Shown: one piece after another, positions 34,046 through 46,138 of the stretch | Layout: the number at the start of each line of letters is the position of its first letter | Position numbering within the stretch: position 1 is the first letter of the stretch | From: Linyphia triangularis | Lineage: Eukaryota; Arthropoda; Arachnida; Araneae; Linyphiidae | Assembly (NCBI GenBank): GCA_963978545.1 | Contig: OZ021729.1 | Coordinates: 11,497,501 to 11,561,500 of the forward strand | Direction: 5' to 3' | DNA: 64,000 nt | Notes under the pieces: generated by a model | Databases searched by the model: none | Told to the model about the DNA's origin: nothing | The model's input: only the letters and a program-made list of their open reading frames with translations | Translations under genes and position numbers: made by a program

Positions 34046-34292
34046 ATGCTTTCAATATGACTTTTAATTTGATAAACGTTAAATTTTGACTTTTAATATG
34101 ATCTGCGTTTAATTTTGACTTCCAATTCATCAACCTTTCAATTTGAACAACGTTTAAATTTGACTCTTAATTTGAACAATGTTTGAATTTGACTTTTAAT
34201 TTGTTTAACCTTTGAATATGAATTTTACCAAACTTTCAAATTTGACTACTAATTTAATCAACGTTTAATTTGACTTTTAATTATAAATCTCA
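34046..34292. repeat. ~27-bp minisatellite, about eight degenerate copies
   Basis: Variants of ATTTGACTTTTAATTTG followed by ATCAACGTTTA recur through the interval. Confidence 0.85.
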
Positions 34293-34920
34293 ATTTAAAA
34301 TATTTTAAACTTAATTTACAACTTTTTTAACTACACTTAAAGTTAAAAATAACCACTTCAGACACTCTAACAAATTCATAAATGAATTTTTTAAAACATA
34401 CTTACAAATTACGTCTGTTAAGACCTAGATCTTCTTCCAAGAGATATAAGTTAGCAACTTCAATTAAACAACTAAACCATTTTCAACCTACTCCGCTTTG
34501 CTTCCAACTGACCAAGCATCCTTATGGGAACTAAAAATAATGAAAAGGAATTGCCGGGGACAAAGGTTCTCAGAACCATATGTCGCGAGGCACATAAGGT
34601 TTCGCCAACCACAAAAGAACCAGACAACTTTTTTTCCCTTGTCAACTTTCATAATTTTATCATTATTTTCTTTCTTCCTTTTCTTTGACTTTTTCGCTTC
34701 TGATACGCAATAAAAGTTTCCAAATAAAAATATTTTCGGGAGGAATTATCTGATATTTTTCGTTCACTGACATTTTTTTTTTCTTCTTCTTTTTCATTGG
34801 AAATTACTTCTTAATGGTTTCTAGATATTTACTTTGTTTCTTAGGAAATAAGTTTATACAATGTTAATTATTTGTATTTGTTACTAGTGCTGCAGAGTTA
34901 ATTGTTAAAAAAATGATATT

Positions 34921-34963
34921 TAACAACAACAAAAATACTCATTTACGGTTGTTGTTGTTGTTA
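34921..34963. repeat. AAC/GTT microsatellite hairpin
   Basis: TAACAACAACAA at the left pairs with GGTTGTTGTTGTTGTTAG at the right over a loop of about 15 bases. Confidence 0.8.
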
Positions 34964-34986
34964 GTTAAAATCTTGTTTGGTACTTT

Positions 34987-35520
34987 TTATATCCTTTATA
35001 ATAACTTCAATTATGTGTGCGTGGGTGTTTAGTTGGCTGTGTATGTCAATGGAAACAAATCTGCGGCCTCCTAAATAACTCTCTTGTCATCCAATCGGGC
35101 TGAAACTTGGCAGATAGATTCGATATCGATGACAATGCATTCTATAAAACTTTACGGTCTGTCAATGTTACTAAAGGGTCGCTTTTACGGAATACTAATT
35201 AACCAACTTGCCTTTATACAATCACGCTGAAATAGCCTTTAACCGAACATTGAAGAAACTTTTTCCTGATGCCAAAATTGGTTTAATAAATAAATAATAA
35301 TTTTTTTAATAAGAATAAATAAAAGATATTCGGATGTGATTGCATAAATTCCCATTAATTTTTAATGAATAAATTTTAAAAAGTAGTTTGTCGCACATTT
35401 TGCTTATAGAAATGTTTCTAAGATTTAAAAATATGTGCAAACACCAAGCATACGCTGTTTACAGAATCGCAGCTGTGTTAATGAACACAAAAATTGGCAA
35501 TGCATATAGAGAATTGTTAT
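34987..35520 (+). repeat. Dispersed repeat family F, copy 5
   Basis: Starts ATCCTTTATAATAACTTC and runs to GGCAATGCATATAGAG, losing the usual ATGGGTTATATT end. Internal blocks GGCAGATAGATTCGATAT, GGGTCGCTTTTACGGAATAC and TTCCTGATGCCAAAAT are present. Confidence 0.9.
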
Positions 35521-35562
35521 TAACAATTAAATCCTAATGGCGAGTTCTTACTTAAGAATTAG

Positions 35563-35744
35563 TGCCTACTTGATGGATGTGTGGTTAGCGCTATGTCTTC
35601 GCATGCCAAATGTGCTGGGTTCGAATTCCGGATTAGGCATGGATGTTCGTTGTGGTTCGGAATCCACGTTAAGCTGTAAGTACGGGCCTGATTAGCGGTC
35701 GTTGTGCATAAAAATTTATAATTGAGATTACAAACCAACCAACC
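35563..35744 (+). mobile_element. tRNA-derived SINE-B, copy 3
   Basis: The best SINE-B head: TGCCTACTTGATGGATGTGTGGTTAGCGC with A box TGTGGTTAGCGC, and B box GGTTCGAATTCC. The body carries GTGGTTCGGAATCCACGTTA and the tail ends CAAACCAACCAACC. TAAGAATTAG repeats at 35553-35562 and 35745-35754. The tRNA-like head continues into GGATTAGGCATGG, similar to the GTTAGGCATG of SINE-A. Confidence 0.94.
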
Positions 35745-36433
35745 TAAGAATTAGCGTCCTATTATTTTCACAATATCACTTTAAATAATTAACAATAAAA
35801 CTTTCAGATTTGGTGCTTGGTAGTGATTCTGTTCTTCTTAGTAGTAAAACACTATGAAAAGTTGATCTGGACTCAAAATCTAATAAATAAGTTGCAATCA
35901 TACATTAAAGTTGTCAATGGATATATAAATTATTTATATTAAGAGCTTTGTCGACATTGGTTAATTTTTTTAAACATTCAGATACGTATCATTGTTAAAA
36001 GTACCGATAACCTATAATCATCAATTCAAATTAGTTTCCTTAGGTATACCTAAATGAGAGTTGTCAGATAGTATATGAATATGATCTCCATTCCACCAAT
36101 CTAATCTCGAAGAGCATCCGGTTATTCTATTGGTACTAGACAAAGCAGAGGGACGACTGGAGAGGGACAAAGGAACAATAAATAAAGGAACGAAGCACAG
36201 AGGATAATAAAAATACGAACATATATCTTCCTTTTTGTCATCGATTGTCGTCGGGATAATGTTGTCCGTCCACTAAGTCCCATTTTCTTTGTTTCCACCC
36301 CAAGGGAAGCGGACTTTTCTCTACAAGATCCTATAAAAGGACCGGGGATTTTGCGATTTGTGGACCAATGCCTCGTTGGCCAAGAAGTTTGTTTCTTTAA
36401 CAATAAGGATTCTTCTTCTTAACAACTATTTTT

Positions 36434-36967
36434 TTATTTCATCACTGATATGGGATGGTGAGAATTGAAGAATTGGTCACTAACATCTGATGACCAGGGG
36501 TGGGGGGGAGAATGGCTTAAGGCATGTACTTGCGAAAATAGGACTAACAGTGCTACAAGATATTTTGGAAATCGGGCTAATATTTGAAGGGCATAGTTGC
36601 AAAATGGGGATAAATTGAAAGTTGAGACAAGTAATATCAGGGATTGAAAGGTATGGAATTTTAAATACGACGGTTTGCGAAATTGATTAATGGAAGCAAA
36701 TTTTATAACTGGTTGATATGATTTACTGGTTGATATGGAATTTGGTTGATATGGTTTGAAAATGAGGTCCGATTTCATTTGTGCTGGCCGACCAAACGGT
36801 ATGGTGGTTAGCGTGCTAGCTTCTAGACCGCGAGGTTGCTGGTTCGAGTCCCGTGTTAGGAATGGGTGTTTGTAAATGTATGTTGGCATGTCTAATGACG
36901 AATGTTTCGGCGCATTATAGCCCTCGTGTTGCTGGCGGCCCCAGATAATCTGAATACAACCAACCAA
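36434..36967 (-). other. spurious 177-codon frame over a SINE and flank
   Basis: The longest open frame in the window. It starts inside SINE-A read backwards (36787-36967) and continues through the mariner relic into unassigned sequence. The first 60 residues nearly match the minus-strand frames of the SINE copies at 14 kb and 58 kb, so they are SINE sequence. No protein function is supported. Confidence 0.85.
36787..36967 (+). mobile_element. tRNA-derived SINE-A, copy 4
   Basis: Starts GCCGACCAAACGGTATGG and ends ACAACCAACCAA. A box TATGGTGGTTAGCG, B box GGTTCGAGTCC. TCATTTGTGCTG occurs perfectly at 36775-36786 and 36968-36979, a 12-bp target duplication inside the mariner relic. Confidence 0.96.
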
Positions 36968-36999
36968 TCATTTGTGCTGATTTGTCTACGAACCAAACT

Positions 37000-37318
37000 G
37001 ATGATAGGGTACTGATAATCGGGTAATGTCTATGGGATACTGATAATCCTGTAATATCTATGGGGTACTGATAATACTCTAATGTCTATGGGAGTACTGA
37101 TACTCCGGTAATGTCTATAGGGTACTGTTAATCCGGTAATCTCTGTGGAGTACTGATAATATGGTAATGTCTATGGGGCTACTGATACTCCGGTAATGTC
37201 TATAGGGTACTGATAATCCGGTAATCTCTGTGGTGTACTGATAATACAGTATTGTCTTTGGAGTACTGATAATCCGATAATGTCTATGGGTTACTGATAA
37301 TCCGTTTATGTCTCGTAA
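37000..37318. repeat. ~29-bp minisatellite, about ten copies
   Basis: Unit approximately GGTACTGATAATCCGGTAAT followed by GTCTATGG. It expanded inside the mariner relic. The 73-codon minus frame 37115-37336 is a product of the repeat. Confidence 0.92.
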
Positions 37319-37384
37319 AATCACTGCATTCTGCAAGTGACCGTTTTAGCTGTACTATCCAGTAAAGGGATAATAAGGTCATTT

Positions 37385-37700
37385 TTAATTTCAATTACCC
37401 ATATGTATACGCAGGGTAATGAAAGTATAGCATTCGGTCGTTATCTAGAATAAATGTATGTCTCTGTGTATGTGAACAGAGTAACTCCCGAACAAATTTG
37501 CCTACGATGTTCAAGCTTGGTGTGCGGGTTGTTGGTGGAACAGGAACCTACCATTAAGGTTTTCTTCAAAATCACACATGCGAATAAAGTAGATGCCATT
37601 GAAAAAATCATGTTTTTCAATAATTGCTAAGGAACGGTTCTAACGATTTTGATCAAAATCACTGTGGTAATGTCTGTGAAGGTGTTCTAAACATTCCCAC
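37385..37700 (-). repeat. Dispersed repeat family E, copy 3 (minus)
   Basis: The plus strand starts AATTACCCATATGTATACGC and GGGTAATGAAAGTATAG, the hairpin end, then CCTACGATGTTCAAGCTTGG, and ends with GTGTTCTAAACATTCC. In reverse this follows the 10.2-kb copy from start to end. It directly adjoins the mariner relic. Confidence 0.75.
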
Positions 37701-37701
37701 C

Positions 37702-39590
37702 TCCGAAATTCCCCCCAAAAAGCGATAAAAGCGTAAAAAGTTGAAAACGAGTGCCTTTTACACAGAGCCTAAGCTCTTGACCAGCGCCCAATAACGATTG
37801 ATTTTTTTTGTTTTGCGTTTTACGCACCAGCCAGAACAATGTAATGTCTATCGAATAAAATCACCAATTTCGCAAGTTAGTTATTCTGTTTTTGTTTTTT
37901 TTCCTCATGCTAAAATTGTTGCCAAAAATATCGCCTAACTGACCATTTTTATTTAAATGAGGGAAAATGGTAAATAACACCATTACATATTTTACTGCAA
38001 TGTCCAATATTATATAGTGTAATTGAAAGTTGTGCGATCTTCCACGCCCCTTGTTTATGACGGAAACGAGGAATTTTTCTATTTATATTCAGATTTTACA
38101 GTAATTTTTTGTCGCATGTCTTTATCGTAACTAATTTTGCACTCCAGAGTATTTCAATTTTCGTACATTTCTATCCTAACCTACCACTGGTCTCTTCTTT
38201 CTTATTCATTTTCTTTTCTTCTTTTTCTATTCTTTTCTTTTCTATTATATTTCTTTCTCTTTTCTATTCTAAAGGTATTTCAAAGTAATATCCTTTATTA
38301 AAGACCCTGTATCTCTTGGCACATTAATGGTAAAAAAACTCATCATTTACAACTTTGATTCACAGAAGCGACTGCATTTCTAACAATTTTTCAAACCTTT
38401 AAAAATCGTTTTCTCAAATTCTCTTAAAAGTGACTTAAACCATCCTTGATCTTCATCTATTTGTTCATCACTGATGTGGGATGGTGGGGATCAATGAATC
38501 GTTCACTATCGTCTAATTTTTTTTCATCACCGATATAGGAGGTTAGAGTTGGGGTTTTGTTCTACCTATATGGAGTATGAAGCTATTTGTCTAGAAAGTT
38601 GTAGAGAAGTTTTGCAATTTCGAGGATCTGTCGTATTGGAGACGTGTGTTCTATAGCTCTCTGAAGAGTCGTTAGGTTATTAGTTTGGATTGTGGGAAAC
38701 CGTTTGGGGTTTCATTTTGATTTGATATGAGAGTGCGTGAAGGCTTTGTCTGTTTTGTTCCTAAGAGGATAAAAAGAAGATTAATTATCAGTGCCTGTCT
38801 TCTAAGATATAAATAAAATGAAAATGTGATATAACTTCTGAAAAGGAATATAGGAACCCGCATATTGACTAACCACACTTAATATGAAACACATTTATAA
38901 CTCATTATTAAAAACTTTGTTCAGGAAAAATATTTTTTTATAATAATATTTAATGTATTATCCTTAAAGAATTCATGTATATTACCTTCTAACTATTTAC
39001 AATGAATTTTATATCATTCACTGTATATTTAATACTAATTTGTGTGATGACTTATGGGATATGCTATATACAAGTAAGTGTTTAAGATGATATTCTTCAG
39101 TTGCCTGTAATTGTTGTCCATCAACATACCATATTCTACTTACATATAGAAAAATTCAGATTATACAATATTCTGGGATTATAGTTCAATATTTTGAAAT
39201 ATGGAAGTAACACTTTACGTTAATATGTTTACTGATATCTTCTTAATTATTTTGATTATCATTTCTGCAAGTAATTATATTTGGAATCATATACGGGTCA
39301 CCAAATTTTTGATTACGAAACTAAGCAGCCTTTAGGCCATATCAAATCTCTAACCATACAGCAAAAACAACCACTTACAGTCAAGAACACTGTTTTAAAG
39401 TTACATCCGCAAATATATATCAGACTATACGAAGTAAACTGTTAATATATGTTTTATTGACTGTCCAACTGTTTTAGAATACAATTTTAAATATTGATTT
39501 AAAATACAATATTATTGAGTTTTAAAATGTATCTTATAAATTTATTGTTATAATAAATTGTTATTAAAATTAATATAAATGTATTGTTAT
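37702..39590. other. no gene or defined element seen
   Basis: AT-rich, with a pyrimidine-rich strip at 38185-38275 (mostly TTCTTTTC-type). CATCACTGATRTGGGATGGTG occurs here near 38468 and also near 36440, a short shared repeat of uncertain class. No coding signal. Confidence 0.45.
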
Positions 39591-39599
39591 AATGTATTC

Positions 39600-40130
39600 T
39601 CATTTCGGTTATTAATAAATCTTACTTTAATTTTAACGTTTCGTGTTAAAATTTATATTGAGTAGAATATGGTTTAACAGAATGAGTTTTGGAAAACTTT
39701 TATCGAAATAATGAAATATCTGGGCTGATGATTTTTTTATAAACACATATTTATATCATATCGCATAACGAACCATCTTTTAAATAAGCTTGTACAATGA
39801 AAGACGAACTAATGTTTAATTGTTTAAAAACAATCACTAAAAATAATCGTTTATAACTACTTAATATGAGTGACAATGTTATATAGATTATTTCTAAGAG
39901 ATTTTGTGCCAATCCCTTTTTCTCACTTTATGCTTAACATAAATTGATAAATGCTATAACAATTTAAAAGCAAAGGCAATCGCTTCTGATGAATGGCTTA
40001 TGTACAATCGCATGTTCTGTTATTTGTTTAAAATCAACATTTAAAAAAAAAAAAAACAGAAATCGTCCTCAATTTTTGAAAAGTTATCATAGTATGCAGT
40101 AGATGGCAGCACCGTAGAAAAGAGAAAATC
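39600..40130 (+). repeat. Dispersed repeat family G, copy 2
   Basis: Aligns with 28311-28870 in the same orientation; see that entry for landmarks. Ends with GCAGTAGATGGCAGCACCGT, about 40097-40116. Confidence 0.75.
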
Positions 40131-40189
40131 AAAAATTTTAATGCGTTCAGGAAAATTAAGGAAATATTTATATGTATAACCCTGTTGCA

Positions 40190-41205
40190 CTCCCATAAAC
40201 CAATCTTCAGTACACAGGCTGGGAAAAGACCACTAGTACCATTTCAAATTGCACATGACATTTCTAACGGAGCAAACCATTAAAAAACCCATTCCTAAAC
40301 ATTTTATTTCATATTAATCTCCTCACTATTAAACTTATCAACAAACCTTCAGTGAGAAACTCAACACGAGATATTTTCCAACAATCTTAAAGAGTCGCTC
40401 ATTTACATATCTAATTTGGCAAAAGCTAAAGCCATGTTTGTCGAACTTACCCGCCCTAAAAAAATACAAAGCGGGATTGCGTGATTAAATATCATTGCAA
40501 ATACTTTATCTCTCTTAAAAATGTATCTCGGGCCATTTGAAATGGCATCCGTGCGTGTTACTTATGTGGTATGAATGTCAATATAAGTTAGGACATTTTC
40601 TTGATAGCTATTGCAAGCCACGGTTTGTAATCCTATAAGAAGCAAATGGACCCTTCGTGACTTTATATAGATTTCTTTTTAACGAGATAAGGATTTTCAT
40701 GTTTAGAAATCTTAACTATTTATTAATATAAAGAGGTTCGTGTGTTCGTTATCTTTTTTTTTTTTCTTGGAAATTGTTGGAGTATGTTAGTTTTATTATT
40801 GTAAAAGTTTCCTAGATTTTGAAAAAAGAAGAGTTTATTAAATATAATTGCAACAACTACCGCCAAGTTCCAGACATCTTTTACTGGAAGCAACTCAGCA
40901 GTATTTTGACCTTTCATATCTGCGCAGTACAGTATACCTGAGAGCTGAAATTTTCTTTACGGTTAGCTTTTAACCACTTTAGTAAAACCCCTAAATTACA
41001 AATCGTCATTTTTATTGGTTGTCGAGATAATCAAATTCGAAAACGACATTGTTTAAGATCCGCCCTCTCACTCACTGATCATTAAATTACTAAGGTACTT
41101 CTAGTAGAATTAGAAATATGAAATTTCGTATGCATGTGAGGTTTAACAAGTATACAAAGGGAAAAATCTAAAAATCAAGATTTTCCCTTCCGAATCTCCT
41201 GAAAA
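40190..41205. other. no gene or defined element seen
   Basis: Single-copy AT-rich sequence; the minus frame 40723-40917 shows no recognisable motif. Confidence 0.4.
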
Positions 41206-41216
41206 GGACAATATTT

Positions 41217-41755
41217 GAAACATTTGAAGCTCAATTTTAATATATTATATATTAAAGTTAGAATACTAGTAGATATTAGTATACATATACAAAAGAGAAA
41301 CTCACCACACACCGAACATTTGAAGCTCAATTTTAATATATTTCTATTGGGGCTATAATTATAAAAGTTAGAATACTAGTGTATACATATACAAAAGAGA
41401 AACTCACCACACACCGAACATTTGAAGCTCAATTTTAATATATTTCTATTGGGGCTATAATTATAAAAGTTAGAATACTAGTAGCTATTAGTATACATAT
41501 ACAAAAGAGAAACTCACCACACACCGAACATTTGAAGCTCAATTTTAATATATTTCTATTGAGGCTATAATTATAAAAGTTAGAATACTAGTAGCTATTA
41601 GTATACATATACAAAAGAGAAACTCGCCACACACCGAACATTTGAAGCTCAATTTTAATATATTTCTATTGGGACTATAATTATAAAAGTTAGAATACCC
41701 GTAGCTATTAGTATACATATTCAGAAGAGAAACTCACCACACACTGCGAAGCCCT
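41217..41755. repeat. ~110-bp tandem array, five copies
   Basis: ACATTTGAAGCTCAATTTTA begins near 41219, 41316, 41418, 41528 and 41638, giving periods of 102 to 110 bp. Units end AAACTCACCACACACCG. The last units are the most alike. Shorter units lack AGCTATT or GGGGCTATAATT blocks. Confidence 0.93.
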
Positions 41756-42291
41756 TAAAATCAAGAAATAATAAAAGAAAGTACACTTCATTATACAATC
41801 GACCATTGGCGATATCGGCTGCAAAATGATCGCCAATTGTTGATTTTTTTTTCCTTTTGCAACATTATTGACAAATCTGAATAAACTATTTATTTAAAAT
41901 AATTTTACATCATTATCATTTACATTGAGTGCATAAGTACGTCATGAACTGTGATCCGGTAAATTTAACTTTTTAGAAAAATCTCGTGTAATTCTCTGTT
42001 AATTATATCTTGTTGAGAATGTTTTTTAAAACTTTCTGAACAGCAAATAATATTTAAAAGAATAAAGGAGCCCGGCTAATTATATAGTTCTCGAAGTTGG
42101 CCTCCAACAAAAAGTTTGTCAACGGTCGACTATATAATAAGTAAGTACCCCCTTCCCTCCCCCCCCCCCAAAAAAAAAATGTATGCTTAACTCTTTCAAT
42201 CCCATGAAGTCTACTTGCAAGTTTAAAAATTATTACCTCTAAACATTTTAAAACTAGTTATTGTTGCACAAATAAATGATAAATTTAAAAT

Positions 42292-42772
42292 TAGTACTGT
42301 AAAAAAAGAAGTGAAATCCCAACAAAAAGATCTCTTTAAAAATACACCAAGTTCTTCATATAATAACTACTGTTGTGAAAAGTATTGCGATCTAAACTAA
42401 AGTATATCCAAGTTTAAAGTTATTGTGAATTATGGGCAATGAAAAATAGCAATTTTTTTTTCCTAAATTCAAAATTCGTTGCATAGGCCTTAATATCTAT
42501 CAACAAAAATGATTGTGTGGCTTGGCCATTACGCGTCTGTGAACCAGAATACGTAATGGCCAAGTGTCACAAATATTTTTTGCAGCTTGATATTTAGGGC
42601 TATGCAGGGGAATTTTGACTTTGAGATGAACATTGTACTAATTTTCATTGCCTGTAATTTACAACTTTAAATTTGGCTCTACTTTAGACTTCAATACTTT
42701 TCACGATCATAATCATTGCATGAAAAACTTGGCACTTTTTTTTACAGAGATGGTTATGCTTGGATTTCATAT
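42292..42772. mobile_element. large imperfect palindrome (arms ~230 bp)
   Basis: At the centre CTTGGCCATTACG (about 42514) and CGTAATGGCCAAG (about 42551) form a perfect 13-bp stem over about 24 bases. Moving outward the arms still match imperfectly: GGCAATGAAAA / TTTTCATTGCC, GAAAAGTATTG / CAATACTTTTC and AAGTTTAAAGTT / AACTTTAAATTT. A TTAACTCTTTCAATCCCA motif near 42186 resembles the large piggyBac-like TIR, but no matching right end was found. Probably a foldback or MITE; it ends where the 143-bp array begins. Confidence 0.8.
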
Positions 42773-42774
42773 TC

Positions 42775-44042
42775 CTTATATTCTTTTTTATGATAAGATG
42801 GTAATTACCTTATTAAGGTAATTTTTGTAAGACGGTCTGTACCAAATTTAATATTCTTTTTAAGAATAATTTTTTATAAGACGATACATACGAAATTGCA
42901 TTATCCTTATCAGGATAATTTTTTATGATAAGGCGGTCAAATGTATATTCCATGTAAAGGTAATTTTTTATGATAAGGCGGTCAAATGCATATTCCGTGT
43001 AAAGGTAATTTTGCTATGATCAGACGATCGATACGAAATTGCATATTTCTTATCAGGGTAATTTTTTATGATAAGGCGGTCAAATGTATATTCCGTGTAA
43101 AGATAATTTTTTATGATAAGACGGTCAAATGTATATTCCGTGTAAAGGTAATTTTGCTATGATCAGACGATCGATACGAAATTGCATATTTCTTATCAGG
43201 GTAATTTTTTATGATAAGGCGGTCAAATGTATATTCCGTGTAAAGATAATTTTTTATGATAAGACGGTCAAATGTATATTCCGTGTAAAGATAATTTTGC
43301 TATGATCAGACGATCGATACGAAATTGCATATTTCTTATCAGGGTAATTTTTTATGATAAGGCGGTCAAATGTATATTCCGTGTAAAGATAATTTTTTAT
43401 GATAAGACGGTCAAATGTATATTCCGTGTAAAGGTAATTTTGCTATGATCAGACGATCGATACGAAATTGCATATTTCTTATCAGGGTAATTTTTTATGA
43501 TAAGGCGGTCAAATGTATATTCCGTGTAAAGATAATTTTTTATGATAAGACGGTCAAATGTATATTCCGTGTAAAGATAATTTTGTTATGATCAGACGAT
43601 CGATACGAAATTGCATATTTCTTATCAGGGTAATTTTTTATGATAAGGCGGTCAAATGTATATTCCGTGTAAAGATAATTTTTTATGATAAGACGGTCAA
43701 ATGTATATTCCGTGTAAAGGTAATTTTGCTATGATCAGACGATCGATACGAAATTGCATATTTCTTATCAGGGTAATTTTTTATGATAAGGCGGTCAAAT
43801 GTATATTCCGTGTAAAGATAATTTTTTATGATAAGACGGTCAAATGTATATTCCGTGTAAAGGTAATTTTGCTATGATCAGACGATCGATACGAAATTGC
43901 ATATTTCTTATCAGGGTAATTTTTTATGATAAGGCGGTCAAATGTATATTCCGTGTAAAGATAATTTTTTATGATAAGACGGTCAAATGTATATTCCGTG
44001 TAAAGGTAATTTTGTTATGATCAGACGATCGATACGAAATTT
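42775..44042. repeat. 143-bp higher-order satellite, eight repeats
   Basis: CAGACGATCGATACGAAATT begins at 43021, 43164, 43307, 43450, 43593, 43736, 43879 and 44022: a strict 143-bp period with near-identical units. Each holds three related monomers: two of about 45 bp (GGTAATTTTTTATGATAAGG and GATAATTTTTTATGATAAGA versions, both followed by TATATTCCGTGTAAA) and one diverged monomer of about 53 bp containing CGATCGATACG. The left edge (42775-43010) has degenerate monomers. Noncoding. Confidence 0.96.
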
Positions 44043-44049
44043 TTAATCT

Positions 44050-45740
44050 TTATAAAGGTTATTTTTTATGAGTCAGTTTGTTTGAAAGACAAATAAGTTT
44101 GCCAAAAGAGTAAAAAGCAAAGACGAATACATATTTTTTTATTTCTTAAACAAAATCTCCTTGATAGACTGTCTTTATAATGAGAAAATTCCTAAATTCA
44201 GAAGAAAACTAAATATGGGGAAAACAAAAGTAATGTTTGGTTGATTAAAAACCACTTAGATGAAAACTAAAATCAAATTCAGACGTACGATTTACCAAAC
44301 GTATTAGTTTAAAAGAATTTTTTTATTATAATTTTTATTTTTTAACTTTATTTTTTTTTCTCAAACTGAGGTTTGAACGGCATTAGAATACCTTCATCAG
44401 AAAAGAGTGCGTTCTTATATTTCATTTAAGAACATATTTTGCAAAGTACTTTAAATTATCAAAAAGAAAAGTCCTGGGTTACATTATTGTCTTTTTTGTG
44501 AGGAAAAGAATAGATAATTTCCCAAAGATGGAGGAATAAATCAATACATTGTTTTTTAATGTTTCTTTGTATGAAAAAGTGAAATAATTAAAAGAGCGGG
44601 TGATGTAATGTTCTTTAAAGTAGTTGAAACAATTCTCATTAAAGAAAGAGTTGTACAACAAAATACTTACCACAAGTGTACTTAAAGATAAAAGTTGCAA
44701 TTAAGTGGTTGATGTTAACGTATATTTTAAGTATTTAGAAAAAGTAAATAAAGTTTTTTGTATAATATAAAAATATTGAAAAGAATATTTTAAAAGCTCT
44801 AAACATTATTATTTTGGAAATTTATTTAAATAAATGAGTGATTCTGAACTTAAGATTGTACTTTGATATCCAATTTTCTTTAATTTTAAAGAAATGAGTT
44901 TATAAAGAAAAATAACATTATAAATGCCATTGTCGTGTCAGTTAAATGAATTTGTATTTTCTATAAGAGATATCAATGAAATTATTAAGCATTGAAGAGC
45001 TGTTTTTTTATATTTTCTTTAAATAACTCAAGACTTTTGTTTCTATCATAAGTAATCTCAAAAAACAAATTTTTGCATTTCATTTTATACTCCAACTCAC
45101 TGTTATCATAAAATTTAACACTTCAAATCAAATATGCAAAAAAAAAAAAATAATAATAATAAAAATTAAATCAATATGTATTGTACTTTTAAAGTCATTA
45201 ATTTTTACATTAAAATTTTTTGTACGGGGACATCAATGAAAATAACAAGTGGTAAACATTAATCCTTTCAAAAGCGCAGTAGACGTACTTTTACATTTAC
45301 TTATATGCAGTGTTACATATCTAATCTAGTACTAAATATCTAATAAATGTATATATGTATACATGTAAAGTTTTCTCTATTTATATACCTTCCTTTAACA
45401 TGATTATAACATTTTAACTTGAAATTACGTATGCTCATTAACTGACATTAAATGCCTCACTTAAAAGCACGATAAAACTCCGCGAAGAACAATTAAAATG
45501 AGATACTGGTCCTATCCCTTTCCAACCAACAATCCTTTTAAGAAGAATTAGCAATCAACCCCCCTATTAAAACCAAAGTGCCCAACAAGACTTCTCCAAG
45601 ATTAAGATTAAACCCGCAATCACCGCATGTAGCATCTTAATGCCGAATTCAGCTGCAAACTACTACAAAGTAGCTGATTCAACCTCAAATTTTAATACCC
45701 TGCTCTTGACATCGCCTTGTAGTTGTAGAAGAAAGTGACT
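44050..45740. other. no gene or defined element seen
   Basis: Very AT-rich. The minus frame 44479-44700 (73 codons) has no recognisable motif. Confidence 0.45.
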
Positions 45741-45745
45741 TTCCC

Positions 45746-46138
45746 TTGCCTAATTGCATATTTGTCAGCCACTGTTATTTGCAGTTACCACTAGAAAGTA
45801 GGCGACTTAGGTTAGCGTCGAAAGCAAGTCTTAAAGGATTACTTTTGTTTGGTCCTGATGTTGTTTACGTAGTCGATCTATTTCTGGTTTGTATGGATTA
45901 TCAGATCGCTCTTTATAATGTGCGCGTGGTTACTGTTTTAAAAAGTGGCTGTTTAAAGTTTGTCGGCATAGAAGTGAAGTTGTTGTATCTTTTGCTGAGA
46001 AATAGAAAGCGTATGTTCATAACGTGCTGTATTTTATTTGGATTAAACGATAACATTATTAAATCATTTATATTAGCTTTCAGTTTGTTTTTGGGTATGC
46101 TTGTCGATGGGGGATCAAATCTGCGGAGGCCTAATTAA
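45746..46138 (+). CDS. unassigned open frame, 130 codons, probably not a gene
   Basis: The frame begins in unassigned, slightly GC-richer sequence and its last ~20 codons run into family F (VDGGSNLRRPN is F sequence). The first ~110 residues are hydrophobic-rich and carry no motif I recognise. If anything is real it lies before about 46070 and would be a truncated exon or a decayed element. I give it little weight. Confidence 0.08.
   Translation: MPNCIFVSHCYLQLPLESRRLRLASKASLKGLLLFGPDVVYVVDLFLVCMDYQIALYNVRVVTVLKSGCLKFVGIEVKLLYLLLRNRKRMFITCCILFGLNDNIIKSFILAFSLFLGMLVDGGSNLRRPN

Larger units (their letters stand above)
36640..37390 (+). pseudogene. Tc1/mariner-like element relic, copy 4, heavily interrupted
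   Basis: GGTATGGAATTTTAAATACGACGG (first 20 bases shared with other relics; about 36651) marks the left part, and CTCGTAAAATCACTGCATTC, about 37311-37330, with AGTAAAGGGATAATAAGG, about 37362, marks the transposase remnant. Between them lie a SINE-A and a ~30-bp minisatellite. Only a few transposase residues survive. Confidence 0.6.

Noticed and set aside
42186..42205. Third piggyBac-like TIR (TTAACTCTTTCAATCCCA)
   Set aside because: No matching right end was found within a plausible distance.
41217..44042. CRISPR-like regular repeats
   Set aside because: There are no unique spacers; units are head-to-tail satellite monomers in a eukaryotic context.
45746..46138. 130-codon protein
   Set aside because: Its end is family F sequence and the rest has no motif; listed only with very low confidence.
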